Positions 39,854-49,206 of a stretch of DNA of 64,000 bases are shown here, one piece after another. The notes below the pieces were generated by a model. That model did no database searches. It was not told the origin of the DNA and saw nothing but the letters and a program-made list of their open reading frames with translations. Each line of letters opens with the position of its first letter. Position 1 is the first letter of the stretch. This DNA comes from JAMHWF01 sp048500255 (GTDB lineage Bacteria > Pseudomonadota > Gammaproteobacteria > Burkholderiales > Burkholderiaceae_C), in NCBI GenBank assembly GCA_048500255.1, contig JASNYH010000001.1, positions 620,001 to 684,000 on the forward strand, in the 5' to 3' direction. The position numbers and the translations under genes are program-made.

Positions 39854-40780
39854 ATGGCTGCCCGCTCGATCGCCTCGCTGTCGCTCTCGTTCGGCCTGGT
39901 GTCGATCCCGGTCAGGCTGTATTCGGCGACGGAGAGCGCGTCCGCCGTCAGCTTCAACCTCCTCACCCGGGACGGCGAGCGCGTCAAGCAGCAGTACGTG
40001 TCGGCCGCCGACGGCCGCGTCGTCGAGCGCAGCGAGATGGTCAAGGGCTACGAGTTCGAGAAGGACCGCTACGTCACCTTCACGCCCGACGAGCTGAAGA
40101 CGCTGCAGGAAAGCCCGAGCCAGACGATCGACATCGTCGCCTTCGTCCCCGACGGCGCCGTCGACCCGATCTACTACGACAAGGCCTACTTCCTCGCGCC
40201 CGACAAGCGCGGCGCCAAACCCTACAACCTGCTGCTCGCCGCGATGCGCGAGAGTGGGCGCTGCGCGCTGGCGCGCTGGGCCTGGAAAGGCAAGCAGTAC
40301 GTGGTGCAGGTGCGCCCGGCCGACGACGGCCTGGTGCTGCAGCAACTGCTCTACGCCGACGAGGTGCGCTCGCTCGCCGACCTCGACATCGAGAAGACGA
40401 AGATCGCCGACGCCGAACTCAAGCTCGCGCTGCAACTGATCGATCAGATCGCCGCCGACACCTACGACCCGACGCAGTTCGAGGACGACGAGAAGAAGCG
40501 CATCCTCGCCGCGATCGACGAAAAGATCGCCGGCAAGCGCGTCGTCGCGCCGGCCGCCGTCGAGCCCGCTGCCGGCGCCCAGGTCATCGACCTGATGGAC
40601 GCCCTGCGCGCCAGCCTGGGCGGGCGCAAGTCGGCCGCGCTGGCGGCCGCCACGGCGCCCGCACCCGCGCCGGCGAAGAAGGCGAGCGCCGCCGCGGCGC
40701 CCAAGGCGCGCAAGAGCGCGCGCCGCGCGGCGCCGGCCGAGGCGCCGGCGGCGCCGGCGCGCAAGCAAGCCCGACGGTGA
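39854..40780 (+). CDS. ku: Ku protein, non-homologous end joining
   Basis: 308 residues: the bacterial Ku core (MAARSIASLSLSFGLVSIPVRLY to about 255), which forms a ring dimer on DNA ends, and a basic Lys/Ala/Pro-rich tail of about 50 residues that in other species aids DNA binding and LigD recruitment. It is codirectional with ligD, and its stop overlaps the start of a MerR-TPR gene (GTGA). Confidence 0.96.
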   Translation: MAARSIASLSLSFGLVSIPVRLYSATESASAVSFNLLTRDGERVKQQYVSAADGRVVERSEMVKGYEFEKDRYVTFTPDELKTLQESPSQTIDIVAFVPDGAVDPIYYDKAYFLAPDKRGAKPYNLLLAAMRESGRCALARWAWKGKQYVVQVRPADDGLVLQQLLYADEVRSLADLDIEKTKIADAELKLALQLIDQIAADTYDPTQFEDDEKKRILAAIDEKIAGKRVVAPAAVEPAAGAQVIDLMDALRASLGGRKSAALAAATAPAPAPAKKASAAAAPKARKSARRAAPAEAPAAPARKQARR

Positions 40781-41613
40781 CGCTGCCGCGCGCGCCCGGC
40801 GCGGCGTGGACGCTGCGCGAGCTGCAGCAGTCGCTCGGGCTGTCGCGCGGCATCGTCGCCGGGCTGGTCGCGGCGGGGTTCGTCACGCCGGAGCGCGGGC
40901 CGCACAACGAATACCGCTTCTCGTTCCAGGACGTCGTGCTGCTGCGCACGGCGCATGCGCTGCGCGCCGCGCAGGTGCCGCCACGGCGCATCGTGCGCTC
41001 GCTGGCCCGGCTGCGCGCGGCGCTGCCGCGCGAGCTGCCGCTGTCCGGGCTGCGCATCACGGCGGTCGGCGGTGCCATCGCCGTGCGCGAGCGCGACGCG
41101 CGCTGGGAGCCCGACACCGGCCAGCTGCTGTTCGACTTCGACGTCGCGCCGGCCGTCGCCGGCGGCGTGGCGCTGCTGCCGCGGCCGCGCCGCGCACGCG
41201 GCGGCGACGACGCGCGCACGCTGTTCGAGCGCGGCGCCGCGCTCGAGGCGAGCGATCCGGAGGCCGCCGAGCGCAGCTATCGCGACGCGCTGGCGCTCGC
41301 GCCCGGCCTCGTCGACGCCTGGCTCAACCTCGGGGCGATGCTGTGCGAGACGGGCCGCTCGGCCGAGGCGGCGACGCTGTACCGCGACGCCCTCGCGCGC
41401 TGCGAGCCCTCGCCGCTGCTGCACTACAACCTCGGCGTCGCGCTCGAGGACGGCGGCGACGCGCCTTCGGCGCTCGCCGCCTACGAAGCGGCGCTCATGC
41501 TCGACGCCGGCCTCGCCGACGCCCACTACAACGCCGCGCGGCTGCACGAGCAGCTCGGTCATGCGCAACTCGCGCTGCGCCACTACAGCGCCTACCGGCG
41601 GCTGCAGCGCTGA
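40777..41613 (+). CDS. MerR-like HTH protein with TPR repeats
   Basis: 278 residues from a GTG that overlaps the ku stop. Residues 10-80 form a MerR-type winged helix (WTLRELQQSLGLSRGIV ... RFSFQDVVLLRTAHALRAA). Residues 145-275 carry about three to four tetratricopeptide repeats (AWLNLGAMLCETGRSAEAATLYRDAL and similar). Translational coupling to ku suggests it regulates or assists the end-joining system; that is an inference from position only. Confidence 0.85.
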   Translation: MTLPRAPGAAWTLRELQQSLGLSRGIVAGLVAAGFVTPERGPHNEYRFSFQDVVLLRTAHALRAAQVPPRRIVRSLARLRAALPRELPLSGLRITAVGGAIAVRERDARWEPDTGQLLFDFDVAPAVAGGVALLPRPRRARGGDDARTLFERGAALEASDPEAAERSYRDALALAPGLVDAWLNLGAMLCETGRSAEAATLYRDALARCEPSPLLHYNLGVALEDGGDAPSALAAYEAALMLDAGLADAHYNAARLHEQLGHAQLALRHYSAYRRLQR

Positions 41614-41697
41614 TCCGCGCCGCCTGCCACGAACGACAGCCGCGCGCCGCAACGGTATCGCGGCCCGCTCGCGCGGACGGTGTAATCTAGCCCGGTC

Positions 41698-42453
41698 ATG
41701 AATCCACGTTTCCTGCGCGCCGCCCGCGCCGCCGCTCTCGCGGCCGCCGCCGTCGGCCTCGCCGCCGGCTGCGGCAGCACCAAGACGACGAGCGGCGGCA
41801 AGTCCGACGTCCACATCGCCAACGCCGACCGGGGCCCGCTGTCGCGCTGCGGCGACCGCCTCGGCGCCGCCGCGATCACGGAGTCCGACACCAATGCGCA
41901 GGCGCTCAGTTCGGCCGGCCTGCCGCGCTCGATGGCGCCGCTGGTGCGCCAGCTCTTGATGCAGACCAACTGCTTCGTCGTCGTCGAGCGCGGCGCGGGC
42001 TTCGCCGCGCTCGAGAACGAAGTGCGCATCCGCGAGCAGCAGGGCCTGGGCCGCGCCGACCAGATGGCGCACATGACGGCGGCCGACTATGTCGTACGCG
42101 CCGAGATCGTGTTCGTCGAGCAGACCGGCGGCAGCAAGGGCGGCATCGGCGGCCTGTGGGGCAACGTGATCGGCGGCATCGGCGGCGAGTCCAAGCAGCG
42201 CGAAGCGCTGGTCGTGATGAGCGCGATCGATGCGCGCACCAGCGAGATCGTCGCCGGCTCGTTCGGCCGCGGCACGCAGGAGTCGTCGGGGCTGGGCAGC
42301 ATCATCCTCGGCGGCGGCCTGGTCGCGATCCAGGGCGGCTGGCTCGACACGCCGCAGGCCAAGCCGGTGGCGGCGGCGCTCGTCGACGCCTGGAACCAGC
42401 TGCTGCCGCGCCTCGTCGCCAGCCACTACTACGGCGAGCCGCCCGCGCGCTGA
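41698..42453 (+). CDS. CsgG-like outer-membrane lipoprotein
   Basis: 251 residues with a lipobox LAAGC (Cys25) and a CsgG-type core: SMAPLVRQLLMQTNCFVVVERG and the Gly-rich membrane-region-like GGIGGLWGNVIGGIGG. CsgG proteins form secretion pores for curli; other members bind cell-wall or LPS components. No curli gene is nearby, so export of an amyloid is not supported. TAATCT at about 41686 may be its -10. Confidence 0.82.
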   Translation: MNPRFLRAARAAALAAAAVGLAAGCGSTKTTSGGKSDVHIANADRGPLSRCGDRLGAAAITESDTNAQALSSAGLPRSMAPLVRQLLMQTNCFVVVERGAGFAALENEVRIREQQGLGRADQMAHMTAADYVVRAEIVFVEQTGGSKGGIGGLWGNVIGGIGGESKQREALVVMSAIDARTSEIVAGSFGRGTQESSGLGSIILGGGLVAIQGGWLDTPQAKPVAAALVDAWNQLLPRLVASHYYGEPPAR

Positions 42454-42472
42454 CGACGCCGCGGCGCGCGCG

Positions 42473-43132
42473 TCAGAACAGGCCGGCGCCGCGCGCTGAC
42501 TTGATGACAGCCTTCACCAGCTCGCCCGCCTGCTCGTCGGCGTCGCTCGACGCCGGCGCGCTCGCCTTGGCGCTCCACATCAGGCGGCCGCTCGCGGTGT
42601 CGGTCAGCGTGGCGTTGGCGGCGTAGCCGGTGCGGCGCTGCGGCTCGCCGATCGGCACCGACACGCCGACGCCGCCGCCCCAGCCGACGCGTCCGCCGCC
42701 GAAGCCGCCGACGCCGATGCCGACCGACGGACCGGGATCGACGACGAAGCTGTCGGGCACGACGCTGGCCGCCAGCACGGCATCGGCGCGCGCCTCGCGC
42801 GCCGCGGGCAGCAGGTGCGTCGCCGCGGCCTGACGGCCGGGGCTCGGATGCGCCATCTCGGGACCGGCGACAACGCTCGCGCCCTGCGCCGTCACCTCGG
42901 CCTCGAGCCGCTGCTGGCAGGCGCGGCGGATTGCCACGTCGCTCGCGTCGCAGGCGACGAGCACGCGCCGGCCCTGCAGCGAGCGGCCGGCGAATTCGGG
43001 GTCGCTCCACTGCGTGTCGATGCGCGTCGTCGACGCGCAGGCGGCGACGACGAGCACCGCCATGCCGGCGAGCGCGACGCGCACACCGCGAGCCGCGGCG
43101 ACGACGGGCGCGCGGCCGACACGGTGGCGCAC
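42473..43132 (-). CDS. Hypothetical DUF4136-like lipoprotein
   Basis: From the GTG chosen here, about 219 residues with a positively charged start, a hydrophobic stretch and a lipobox VVAAC near residue 32. The mature part opens STTRIDTQWSDPEF and includes a Gly-rich stretch (GIGVGGFGGGRVGWGGG). No ribosome site marks any start: GTGs at 43084 and 43369 are alternatives, the longest adding a Pro/Arg-rich extension that covers most of the otherwise empty 43133-43421 stretch. Convergent with the CsgG-like gene; function unknown. Confidence 0.7.
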   Translation of the reverse strand: MRHRVGRAPVVAAARGVRVALAGMAVLVVAACASTTRIDTQWSDPEFAGRSLQGRRVLVACDASDVAIRRACQQRLEAEVTAQGASVVAGPEMAHPSPGRQAAATHLLPAAREARADAVLAASVVPDSFVVDPGPSVGIGVGGFGGGRVGWGGGVGVSVPIGEPQRRTGYAANATLTDTASGRLMWSAKASAPASSDADEQAGELVKAVIKSARGAGLF

Positions 43133-43421
43133 CGGGCGGGGGCCTGGCAGCCGGCGCGCGCGCGCCTCGTAGCTCCGCCCGAATTCGCCACCGAGGCCGG
43201 GGCCGAGATCGGGACCGAGGTCGGAGCCGATGCCGCCGATGTCTTCCGGCGGCGGCGGCGAACCGGCGTCGGGCTGGCGCGCCGGCGCATCCGGCCGCGG
43301 CGCGTCGCGTCGACGGCGCGGCGCGGGCGATGGGGGGCGTGTGGCGGGCGATGCGGGCTTGCGACTCACGGCGCGATCGTCGTCGATCTGCGCTCGACCG
43401 GCAATCGCCGTGCCGGCGGCG

Positions 43422-43895
43422 CTACTCCGACGGCAGGGCCGCGACGCCGAGCGCGCTGCCCGCGTCGGCCTCCGGCGCGGCCTCGGCCTGAGCGCGCTGC
43501 TGCTCGCTGACGCAGCCGTCGACGAGGCGACGGCCGGCGCGCGCGTCCATCAGCATCGACTTGCTCGCGATCTGCACGACGAAGGTGCGGCCCTGCACGT
43601 CCTCCAGGCGCAATGCGCCGGTGGCGCTGCGCACCGGCTTCATCAGTGTGCGCTTGCGGCCGTGCTGCAGTTCGACGTAGCCGGGGTGGTCGGCGCTGGC
43701 GTCGACGCGGATCTCCTGCGACAGCTCGCAGCGATAGGCGCCGTAGTAGACGGTGCGCGCCGCCTCGAGCTGCTCGGCATCGGCGGTCGCCGGCGCGCGC
43801 GCCGTCTGGGCGCCGGCGGCCGCGGCAGCAAGGGCGCACAGCGCGGCGGCGACGCCACGCGCGATGGGCTCATGAGCGGACTTCACGCCGTGCAT
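43422..43895 (-). CDS. Hypothetical exported protein
   Basis: 157 residues with an N-terminal signal peptide (cleavage near AGAQTA). The mature part begins after an Ala-rich stretch and has the pattern YYGAYRCELSQEIRV and HPGYVELQHGRKRTLMKPVRS, with two Cys residues that could form a disulfide. I do not recognise the family. It is divergent from the DUF4397 gene. Confidence 0.75.
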   Translation of the reverse strand: MHGVKSAHEPIARGVAAALCALAAAAAGAQTARAPATADAEQLEAARTVYYGAYRCELSQEIRVDASADHPGYVELQHGRKRTLMKPVRSATGALRLEDVQGRTFVVQIASKSMLMDARAGRRLVDGCVSEQQRAQAEAAPEADAGSALGVAALPSE

Positions 43896-44043
43896 TGTCG
43901 CAGCGCGTCGCGTCCGGCAGCGCGAAGACCCCACCGACGCGCGGACTGGGCGAACGCCGACAGCGCTATCGGCGTCGGCCGGCAGCGGCAACTCGAAGCA
44001 GATCCTAGAGTCGGCCGCACTTCGACTCCACTTCTGCACTCCC

Positions 44044-44799
44044 ATGAAGCTCGCCCAACTGTTGATGGCCGCGATCGCGCCGACCCTGATGCTCGCCGCG
44101 TGCGGCGGCGGTGACGACCTCGACGACCGCCTCGACGTCGCCGATCCGAAGATCCGCTTCGTGCATGCCAATCCCGTCGGCCCGGACCTGACGCTCTATC
44201 GCGAGGGCGTCGCGCAGGTCGACGCCACCGACGTCGGCTACAAGTTCGCGTCGCCCTATTTCGACGTGCCCGGCGGCACGGCGAGTTGGGCCGTGCAGAC
44301 TTCGACCGGCGACGTCGACGTCGCGACGCTGCCGATCGACACCCAGCGCGGCAACCTCTATACGCTGGTCGCCGTGACCGACGGCCTGACCGGCGACGTC
44401 GTGCTGATCGACGATCCCTACAACAAGCGGCTGACGACGGATCACGCACGCGTGCGAACGCTCAACGCGTCGGCCAACGCCCCCCGCGTCGATGTGTACC
44501 TGACGGCCCCCGGGGCCGACCTCGGCACGGCGACGCCCAACATGGCCGGGGCAGCCTACAAGTCGGCCGTGCCGGCCAGCGGCGGCGATTCGGTCGAGTT
44601 CGATGGCGGCGACTACCAGCTGCGCGTCACGACCGCGGGCACGAAGACGGTGCTGTTCAACGCGACGGTCACGCTGCCCGACAACGCCGACTTGCTGCTC
44701 GTCACCGTGCCCGACAGCGTCGTGTCGAGCGCAATCAGGGTGCTCGTCGTGAAGACGGACGATCCGACGAAGACGGTCACCGAGCTCGCATCCCAGTGA
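44044..44799 (+). CDS. DUF4397 lipoprotein
   Basis: 251 residues with lipobox LAACGGG (Cys20) and two beta-rich DUF4397 modules, the first starting IRFVHANPVGPDLTLY (about 37) and the second VRTLNASANAPRVDVYLT (about 138). Probably surface or periplasmic, anchored in the outer membrane. The function of the family is unknown. Confidence 0.85.
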   Translation: MKLAQLLMAAIAPTLMLAACGGGDDLDDRLDVADPKIRFVHANPVGPDLTLYREGVAQVDATDVGYKFASPYFDVPGGTASWAVQTSTGDVDVATLPIDTQRGNLYTLVAVTDGLTGDVVLIDDPYNKRLTTDHARVRTLNASANAPRVDVYLTAPGADLGTATPNMAGAAYKSAVPASGGDSVEFDGGDYQLRVTTAGTKTVLFNATVTLPDNADLLLVTVPDSVVSSAIRVLVVKTDDPTKTVTELASQ

Positions 44800-44859
44800 T
44801 CGGGCGGGGCGATGCGGTGCGTGCGATCATCGTGCACCGCTGTTGCCCCCCCGGTCACC

Positions 44860-45630
44860 GTGATCACCTGGCTCGACGATGTCGCGACGCGCTTTCCGCC
44901 GACTTCGACGGCGCTGCCGCACGACTCCGAGGCGCCGGGGCTGCTCGCCGTGGGCGGCGACCTGAGCCCCGAGCGGTTGCGCGCCGCCTATGCACGCGGC
45001 GTCTTCCCGTGGTACAGCGAGGGCCAGCCGCTGCTGTGGTGGTCGCCCGACCCGCGCATGGTGCTGCCGGTGGCCGAGTTCCGCGTCTCGCGCTCGCTGC
45101 GCAAGACGCTGCAGCGCTTCGCGGCGACGCCGGGCTGCGAGATCCGCATCGACGCCGCGTTGCGCCGCGTGATGCGCCTGTGCGCCGCCGTGCCGCGCGA
45201 CGGCCAGCGCGGCACCTGGATCGTGCCCGAGATGATCGACGCCTATGTCGAATGGGCGGCGCGCCAGCATGCGGTGCACAGCTTCGAGACCTGGATCGAC
45301 GGTGAGCTCGCGGGCGGCCTGTACGGCGTGGCGCTCGGGCGCATGTTCTACGGCGAGTCGATGTTCGCGCTGCGCACCGACGCGTCGAAGATCGCGCTGG
45401 CCGCGCTGGTGTGCTTCTGCCGCGCGCACGGCATCGAGCTGATCGACTGCCAGCAGAACACGCGCCACCTCGCGTCGCTCGGCGCGCGCGAGATCGCGCG
45501 CGCCGAGTTCGAGCGCCACGTGGCACGCGCCTCGGGGGCCGCGCCGGTCGACGATTGGACCTATCATCCCCGCCTGTGGGCCGAGCTCGGCATCGAGCCG
45601 CGCCCCGCTCCCCGGACATCAGTGCGGTGA
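44860..45630 (+). CDS. aat: Leucyl/phenylalanyl-tRNA-protein transferase
   Basis: Adds Leu or Phe to proteins with N-terminal Arg or Lys, marking them for ClpS/ClpAP. From the GTG (VITWLDD) the protein has 256 residues, near the family norm; an upstream ATG at 44812 would add 16 atypical residues. Signatures are GLLAVGGDLSPERLRAAYARGVFPW and GGLYGVALGRMFYGESMF. Its stop overlaps the bpt start by GTGA. Confidence 0.95.
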   Translation: MITWLDDVATRFPPTSTALPHDSEAPGLLAVGGDLSPERLRAAYARGVFPWYSEGQPLLWWSPDPRMVLPVAEFRVSRSLRKTLQRFAATPGCEIRIDAALRRVMRLCAAVPRDGQRGTWIVPEMIDAYVEWAARQHAVHSFETWIDGELAGGLYGVALGRMFYGESMFALRTDASKIALAALVCFCRAHGIELIDCQQNTRHLASLGAREIARAEFERHVARASGAAPVDDWTYHPRLWAELGIEPRPAPRTSVR

Positions 45631-46358
45631 CCCATCCGAAAGAGCTCCCCCTGTCGTCGTTGCAGTTCTATGCGACGGCGCCCTACCCGTGCAGCTATCT
45701 CGCAGGCCGGCTGGCGCGCTCGCAGGTCGCGACGCCGAGCCACCTGATCCACGCCGATGCCTACTCGGGCCTGGTCGCCAACGGCTTCCGGCGCAGCGGC
45801 ATGTTCACCTACCGGCCCTATTGCGACGGCTGCCGCGCCTGCGTGCCGCTGCGCGTGCCGGTGAAGACGTTCGAGCCCACGCGCAGCCAGCGCCGCGCCT
45901 GGAAGGCGCACCGCCACCTGCAGGCGCGCGTGCTGCGGCTGTGCTTCGTGCCCGAGCACTATCAGCTCTACCTGCGCTACCAGTCGGGCCGCCACTCGGG
46001 CGGCGGCATGGACCACGACAGCGTCGACCAGTACACCCAGTTCCTGCTGCAAAGCCGCGTCAACTCGCGCCTCGTCGAGTTCCGCGAGCCGTCGGCCGAC
46101 GGCCTGGGTGCGCTCAAGATGGTGTCGATCCTCGACATCCTCAACGACGGACTGTCGGCCGTCTACACCTTCTACGAGCCCGAGCCGCACACCAGCTACG
46201 GCACGTACAGCGTGCTGTGGCAGGTCGAGCAGACGCGCCAGCTCAAGCTGCCGCACGTCTACCTCGGCTACTGGATCGCCGACAGCGACAAGATGGCCTA
46301 CAAGTCGCAGTTCCGTCCGCACGAGTTGCTCGTCGACGGCCAGTGGCGCGCGCCGTGA
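45627..46358 (+). CDS. bpt: Aspartate/glutamate leucyltransferase (Bpt)
   Basis: 243-residue member of the arginyl-tRNA-transferase (ATE) family. The bacterial Bpt form attaches Leu to N-terminal Asp or Glu, creating ClpS degrons. The N-terminal cysteine block CDGCRACVPLRV (about 57-68) and the segments SGRHSGGGM and YLGYWIADSDKMAYKSQFRP are intact. The GTG start overlaps aat, so the two N-degron enzymes are translationally coupled; its stop overlaps the amidase start. Confidence 0.94.
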   Translation: MTHPKELPLSSLQFYATAPYPCSYLAGRLARSQVATPSHLIHADAYSGLVANGFRRSGMFTYRPYCDGCRACVPLRVPVKTFEPTRSQRRAWKAHRHLQARVLRLCFVPEHYQLYLRYQSGRHSGGGMDHDSVDQYTQFLLQSRVNSRLVEFREPSADGLGALKMVSILDILNDGLSAVYTFYEPEPHTSYGTYSVLWQVEQTRQLKLPHVYLGYWIADSDKMAYKSQFRPHELLVDGQWRAP

Positions 46359-47848
46359 CGCCGCGCGACGAGCCGCTACCGCTGGCCTTCCAGTCCGCCA
46401 CCGAGATGCTGGCGCGCCTGCAGGCGCGCCGGATCGGCGCCGTCGAGCTGCTGCGCCTGCACCTCGAGCGCGTGCGCGACGACGCGGGCGGCGCGATCAA
46501 CGCCGTCGTCGCCGTCGACGAGGCGGGCGCGCTGGCGCAGGCCGAGCGCGCCGACGCCGCGCTGGCGCGCGGCCACCGGCTGGGGCCCTTGCACGGCCTG
46601 CCGATGACGATCAAGGACGCGTTCGAAGTCGTCGGCCTGCCCGCGACCTGCGGCTTCGAGGCGCTGCGCGACCATCGGCCCGAGCGCGACGCCGACGTCG
46701 TCGCCGCGCTGCGCCGCGCCGGCGCCGTGATCTTCGGCAAGACCAACGTGCCGCAGGGCGCGGGCGACCACCAGACCTACAACGCCGTCTACGGCCTGAC
46801 GCGCAACCCATGGCGCGCCGACCGCACGGCCGGCGGCTCGTCGGGCGGTGCCGCGGCGGCCGTCGCCGCGGGGCTGTCGCCGCTGGACATCGGCAGCGAC
46901 ATCGGCGGCTCGATCCGCTGCCCGGCGCACTTCAACGGCGTGTGGGGCCACAAGGCGAGCCTGTCGGTCGTGCCGCTGGGCGGCCACATCCCGCCGCTGC
47001 CGCCGGCGCGCAATCCGCTCGAGATGGGCGTCGCCGGGCCGCTGGCGCGCGACGCGCGCGACCTGCAACTGGCGATGGATGTGATCGCCGTGCCGCCGCC
47101 GCACGAGGCGAAGGGCCGGCGCTGGGCGCTGCCGCCGCCGCGCCACGAGCGGCTCGAGGACCATCGCGTCGCGGTGCTGCTCGACGCCGACGGTGCGCCC
47201 CTGGACGGCGCCTACCGCGCCGCGCTCGAGCACTGGGTCGACGACCTCGAGCGCGCCGGCGCGCGCATCACGCTGCTGCGCCAGCCGCCGGTCGACACGC
47301 GGCACGCGCTCGACGTCTACTACGAGCTGCTGTTCGCGCAGGACGGCGGCGCGCCCGACGAGGTGCACGCGGCGCTTGCCGCACTCGGCGCCGACGCGGC
47401 GGCCGACGACGGCAGCTTCGCCGCGCGCATCGGCCGCGCCGCGCGGCTGAGCGCGCGTCAGTGGTTCGCGCGCCTCGAGCAGCGCCGCGCGATCGCCGCG
47501 CAGTGGGAACGCTTCTTCGCCGGCCACGACATCGTGCTGTGCCCCGTGATGTCGACACCCGCGTTCGCGCACGACCTTTCGGGCGTCGACCACACGGCGC
47601 AGCTCGGGCGGCGCATCTCGATCGACGGCGCCGAGCATCCCTATCTCGTCAACCTGGCGTGGCCGGGGCTCGTCACCGTCGCCGGCCTGCCGGCGACGGC
47701 GATCCCGACCGGGCGCCTCGTCGACGGCACGCCCGTCGGCGTGCAGGCCATCGGTGCCTGGCTCGAGGACCGCACGACGCTGCACTTCGCGGCGCTCGTG
47801 CAGCAGCACCTCGGCGGCTACCGCGTGCCGGCGCCGCTGCGCGGCTGA
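46355..47848 (+). CDS. Amidase signature family hydrolase
   Basis: 497 residues with the Ser-cisSer-Lys triad: Lys in MTIKDAFE (about 86) and the serines in TAGGSSGGAAAAVAAG and GSDIGGSIRCPA. Substrate unknown; members hydrolyse amides, amino-acid amides and nitrile-derived amides. GTG start overlapping bpt (GTGA), so it is cotranslated with aat-bpt; a functional link to the N-degron enzymes is not known. Confidence 0.92.
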   Translation: MTPRDEPLPLAFQSATEMLARLQARRIGAVELLRLHLERVRDDAGGAINAVVAVDEAGALAQAERADAALARGHRLGPLHGLPMTIKDAFEVVGLPATCGFEALRDHRPERDADVVAALRRAGAVIFGKTNVPQGAGDHQTYNAVYGLTRNPWRADRTAGGSSGGAAAAVAAGLSPLDIGSDIGGSIRCPAHFNGVWGHKASLSVVPLGGHIPPLPPARNPLEMGVAGPLARDARDLQLAMDVIAVPPPHEAKGRRWALPPPRHERLEDHRVAVLLDADGAPLDGAYRAALEHWVDDLERAGARITLLRQPPVDTRHALDVYYELLFAQDGGAPDEVHAALAALGADAAADDGSFAARIGRAARLSARQWFARLEQRRAIAAQWERFFAGHDIVLCPVMSTPAFAHDLSGVDHTAQLGRRISIDGAEHPYLVNLAWPGLVTVAGLPATAIPTGRLVDGTPVGVQAIGAWLEDRTTLHFAALVQQHLGGYRVPAPLRG

Positions 47849-47876
47849 AGCGGGCGTTGGGGCAGCGCTGCGTCCG

Positions 47877-48251
47877 ATGAGCCTGCAGCGCCACACCGTC
47901 GTCCTGCTGTGGCGCGCGCTGGCGATCGCGTCGCTCGCCGTCGGCGTGATCGGCATCGTCGTGCCGGTGCTGCCGACCGTGCCCTTCATCCTCGTCGCCG
48001 CCTGGGCCGCCGGCCACGGCTGGCCGCAGCTCGAGCGCTGGCTGCTCGCGCACCCCGTCTACGGGCCGATGACGCGGCGCTGGCGCGAGCGGCGCGCCAT
48101 TCCGCGCTATGCCAAGTGGCTGGCCACCGTCAGCATGGCGGTCAGCGGCACCGCCGTCGCGCTGTTCGTCAGCCCGCTGCTGCTGCGCGTGGGCGTGCCG
48201 GCGACGATGGCCGTCGTCGCGGCGTGGATGTGGACGCGGCCCGACGAATAG
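47877..48251 (+). CDS. YbaN/DUF454 inner-membrane protein
   Basis: 124 residues with hydrophobic segments at about 11-45 and 80-118 and the DUF454 block GVIGIVVPVLPTVPFILVAAWA followed by HPVYGPMTRRWRE. Function unknown. Confidence 0.85.
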   Translation: MSLQRHTVVLLWRALAIASLAVGVIGIVVPVLPTVPFILVAAWAAGHGWPQLERWLLAHPVYGPMTRRWRERRAIPRYAKWLATVSMAVSGTAVALFVSPLLLRVGVPATMAVVAAWMWTRPDE

Positions 48252-48294
48252 CGTGCTCGGCCGCCGGGCCGCAGGACAGCCTCACCGGATTCGC

Positions 48295-49206
48295 ATGACG
48301 CAGCTCTCGCAGACCATCGACCTGAACCTGCTGCGCGTGTTCGTGCAGGTCTACCAGGATCGCCGCGTCTCGCTGGCCGCCGAGCATCTCGAGCTCTCGC
48401 AGCCGGCCGTCAGCAGCGCGCTCAATCGGCTGCGCGCGGTGCTCGGCGACAAGCTCTTCGTCGCGACGGCGCGCGGCATGCAGCCGACGCCGCTGGCCGA
48501 CGAACTTGCGCCGCGCGTGGCCCATGCGCTCGCGAATCTCGGCGATGCGCTGGCGAACACGCCGCAGTTCGACGCGGCGACGAGCCGCCGGCAGTTCGCC
48601 GTCGCGATGACGGACATCGGCGAGTTCCATTTCCTGCCGCGCCTGATGGAGGCTCTCTCTGCGGAGGCGCCGGGGGTCAGCATCGCGACGGTGCGCAACA
48701 CCGCCGTCAATCTCCGGTTCGAGATGGAAACGGGCAAGGTCGATCTGGCGCTGGGCTACCTGCCCGACCTCGCGAGCGACTTCCATCGTCGCGCGCTGTT
48801 CGCGCAGCGCTACGTGTGCCTGTTTCGCAAGGGTCATGCGCTCGACCGGGCCGACGCCGCGCTTGTCGACTACGAGAGTGCCGAGCACGCCGTCGTCGTC
48901 TCCGCGGGCACGGGCCACGGTCGGGTCGACGAGCTGATCGAGCGAGCCGGGCTGCGCCGGCGCATCCGCCTGCGCGTGCCGCACTTCGTCGCGCTCGCCG
49001 ACGTCCTCGAGACCTCGGATCTGGTGGCGACCGTGCCGGAAGCCTTCGCGCGGCGCAGCGTGCGCCACTTCGCGCTCGCCTTCCGGCCGCACCCGGTGGA
49101 ACTGCCCCCGATCGAGATCAGCCTGTACTGGCACGCGAAGTCGCATCGGGATCCTGCGATTCGCTGGCTGCGCGATCTGGTGACGCTACGCTTCGCGACG
49201 CCATAG
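48295..49206 (+). CDS. LysR-family transcriptional regulator
   Basis: 303 residues: an N-terminal winged helix (LNLLRVFVQVYQDRRVSLAAEHLELSQPAVSSALNRLR) and a type-2 periplasmic-binding-like effector domain (about 95-300), of the NodD/PcaQ-like kind. The likely target is not obvious: the codirectional upstream genes are unrelated, and the convergent reductase operon overlaps its last 89 bases. Confidence 0.9.
   Translation: MTQLSQTIDLNLLRVFVQVYQDRRVSLAAEHLELSQPAVSSALNRLRAVLGDKLFVATARGMQPTPLADELAPRVAHALANLGDALANTPQFDAATSRRQFAVAMTDIGEFHFLPRLMEALSAEAPGVSIATVRNTAVNLRFEMETGKVDLALGYLPDLASDFHRRALFAQRYVCLFRKGHALDRADAALVDYESAEHAVVVSAGTGHGRVDELIERAGLRRRIRLRVPHFVALADVLETSDLVATVPEAFARRSVRHFALAFRPHPVELPPIEISLYWHAKSHRDPAIRWLRDLVTLRFATP

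Noticed and set aside
41698..43895. Curli secretion cluster
   Set aside because: Only a CsgG-like lipoprotein is present; no CsgA/B/E/F-like genes are found near it.
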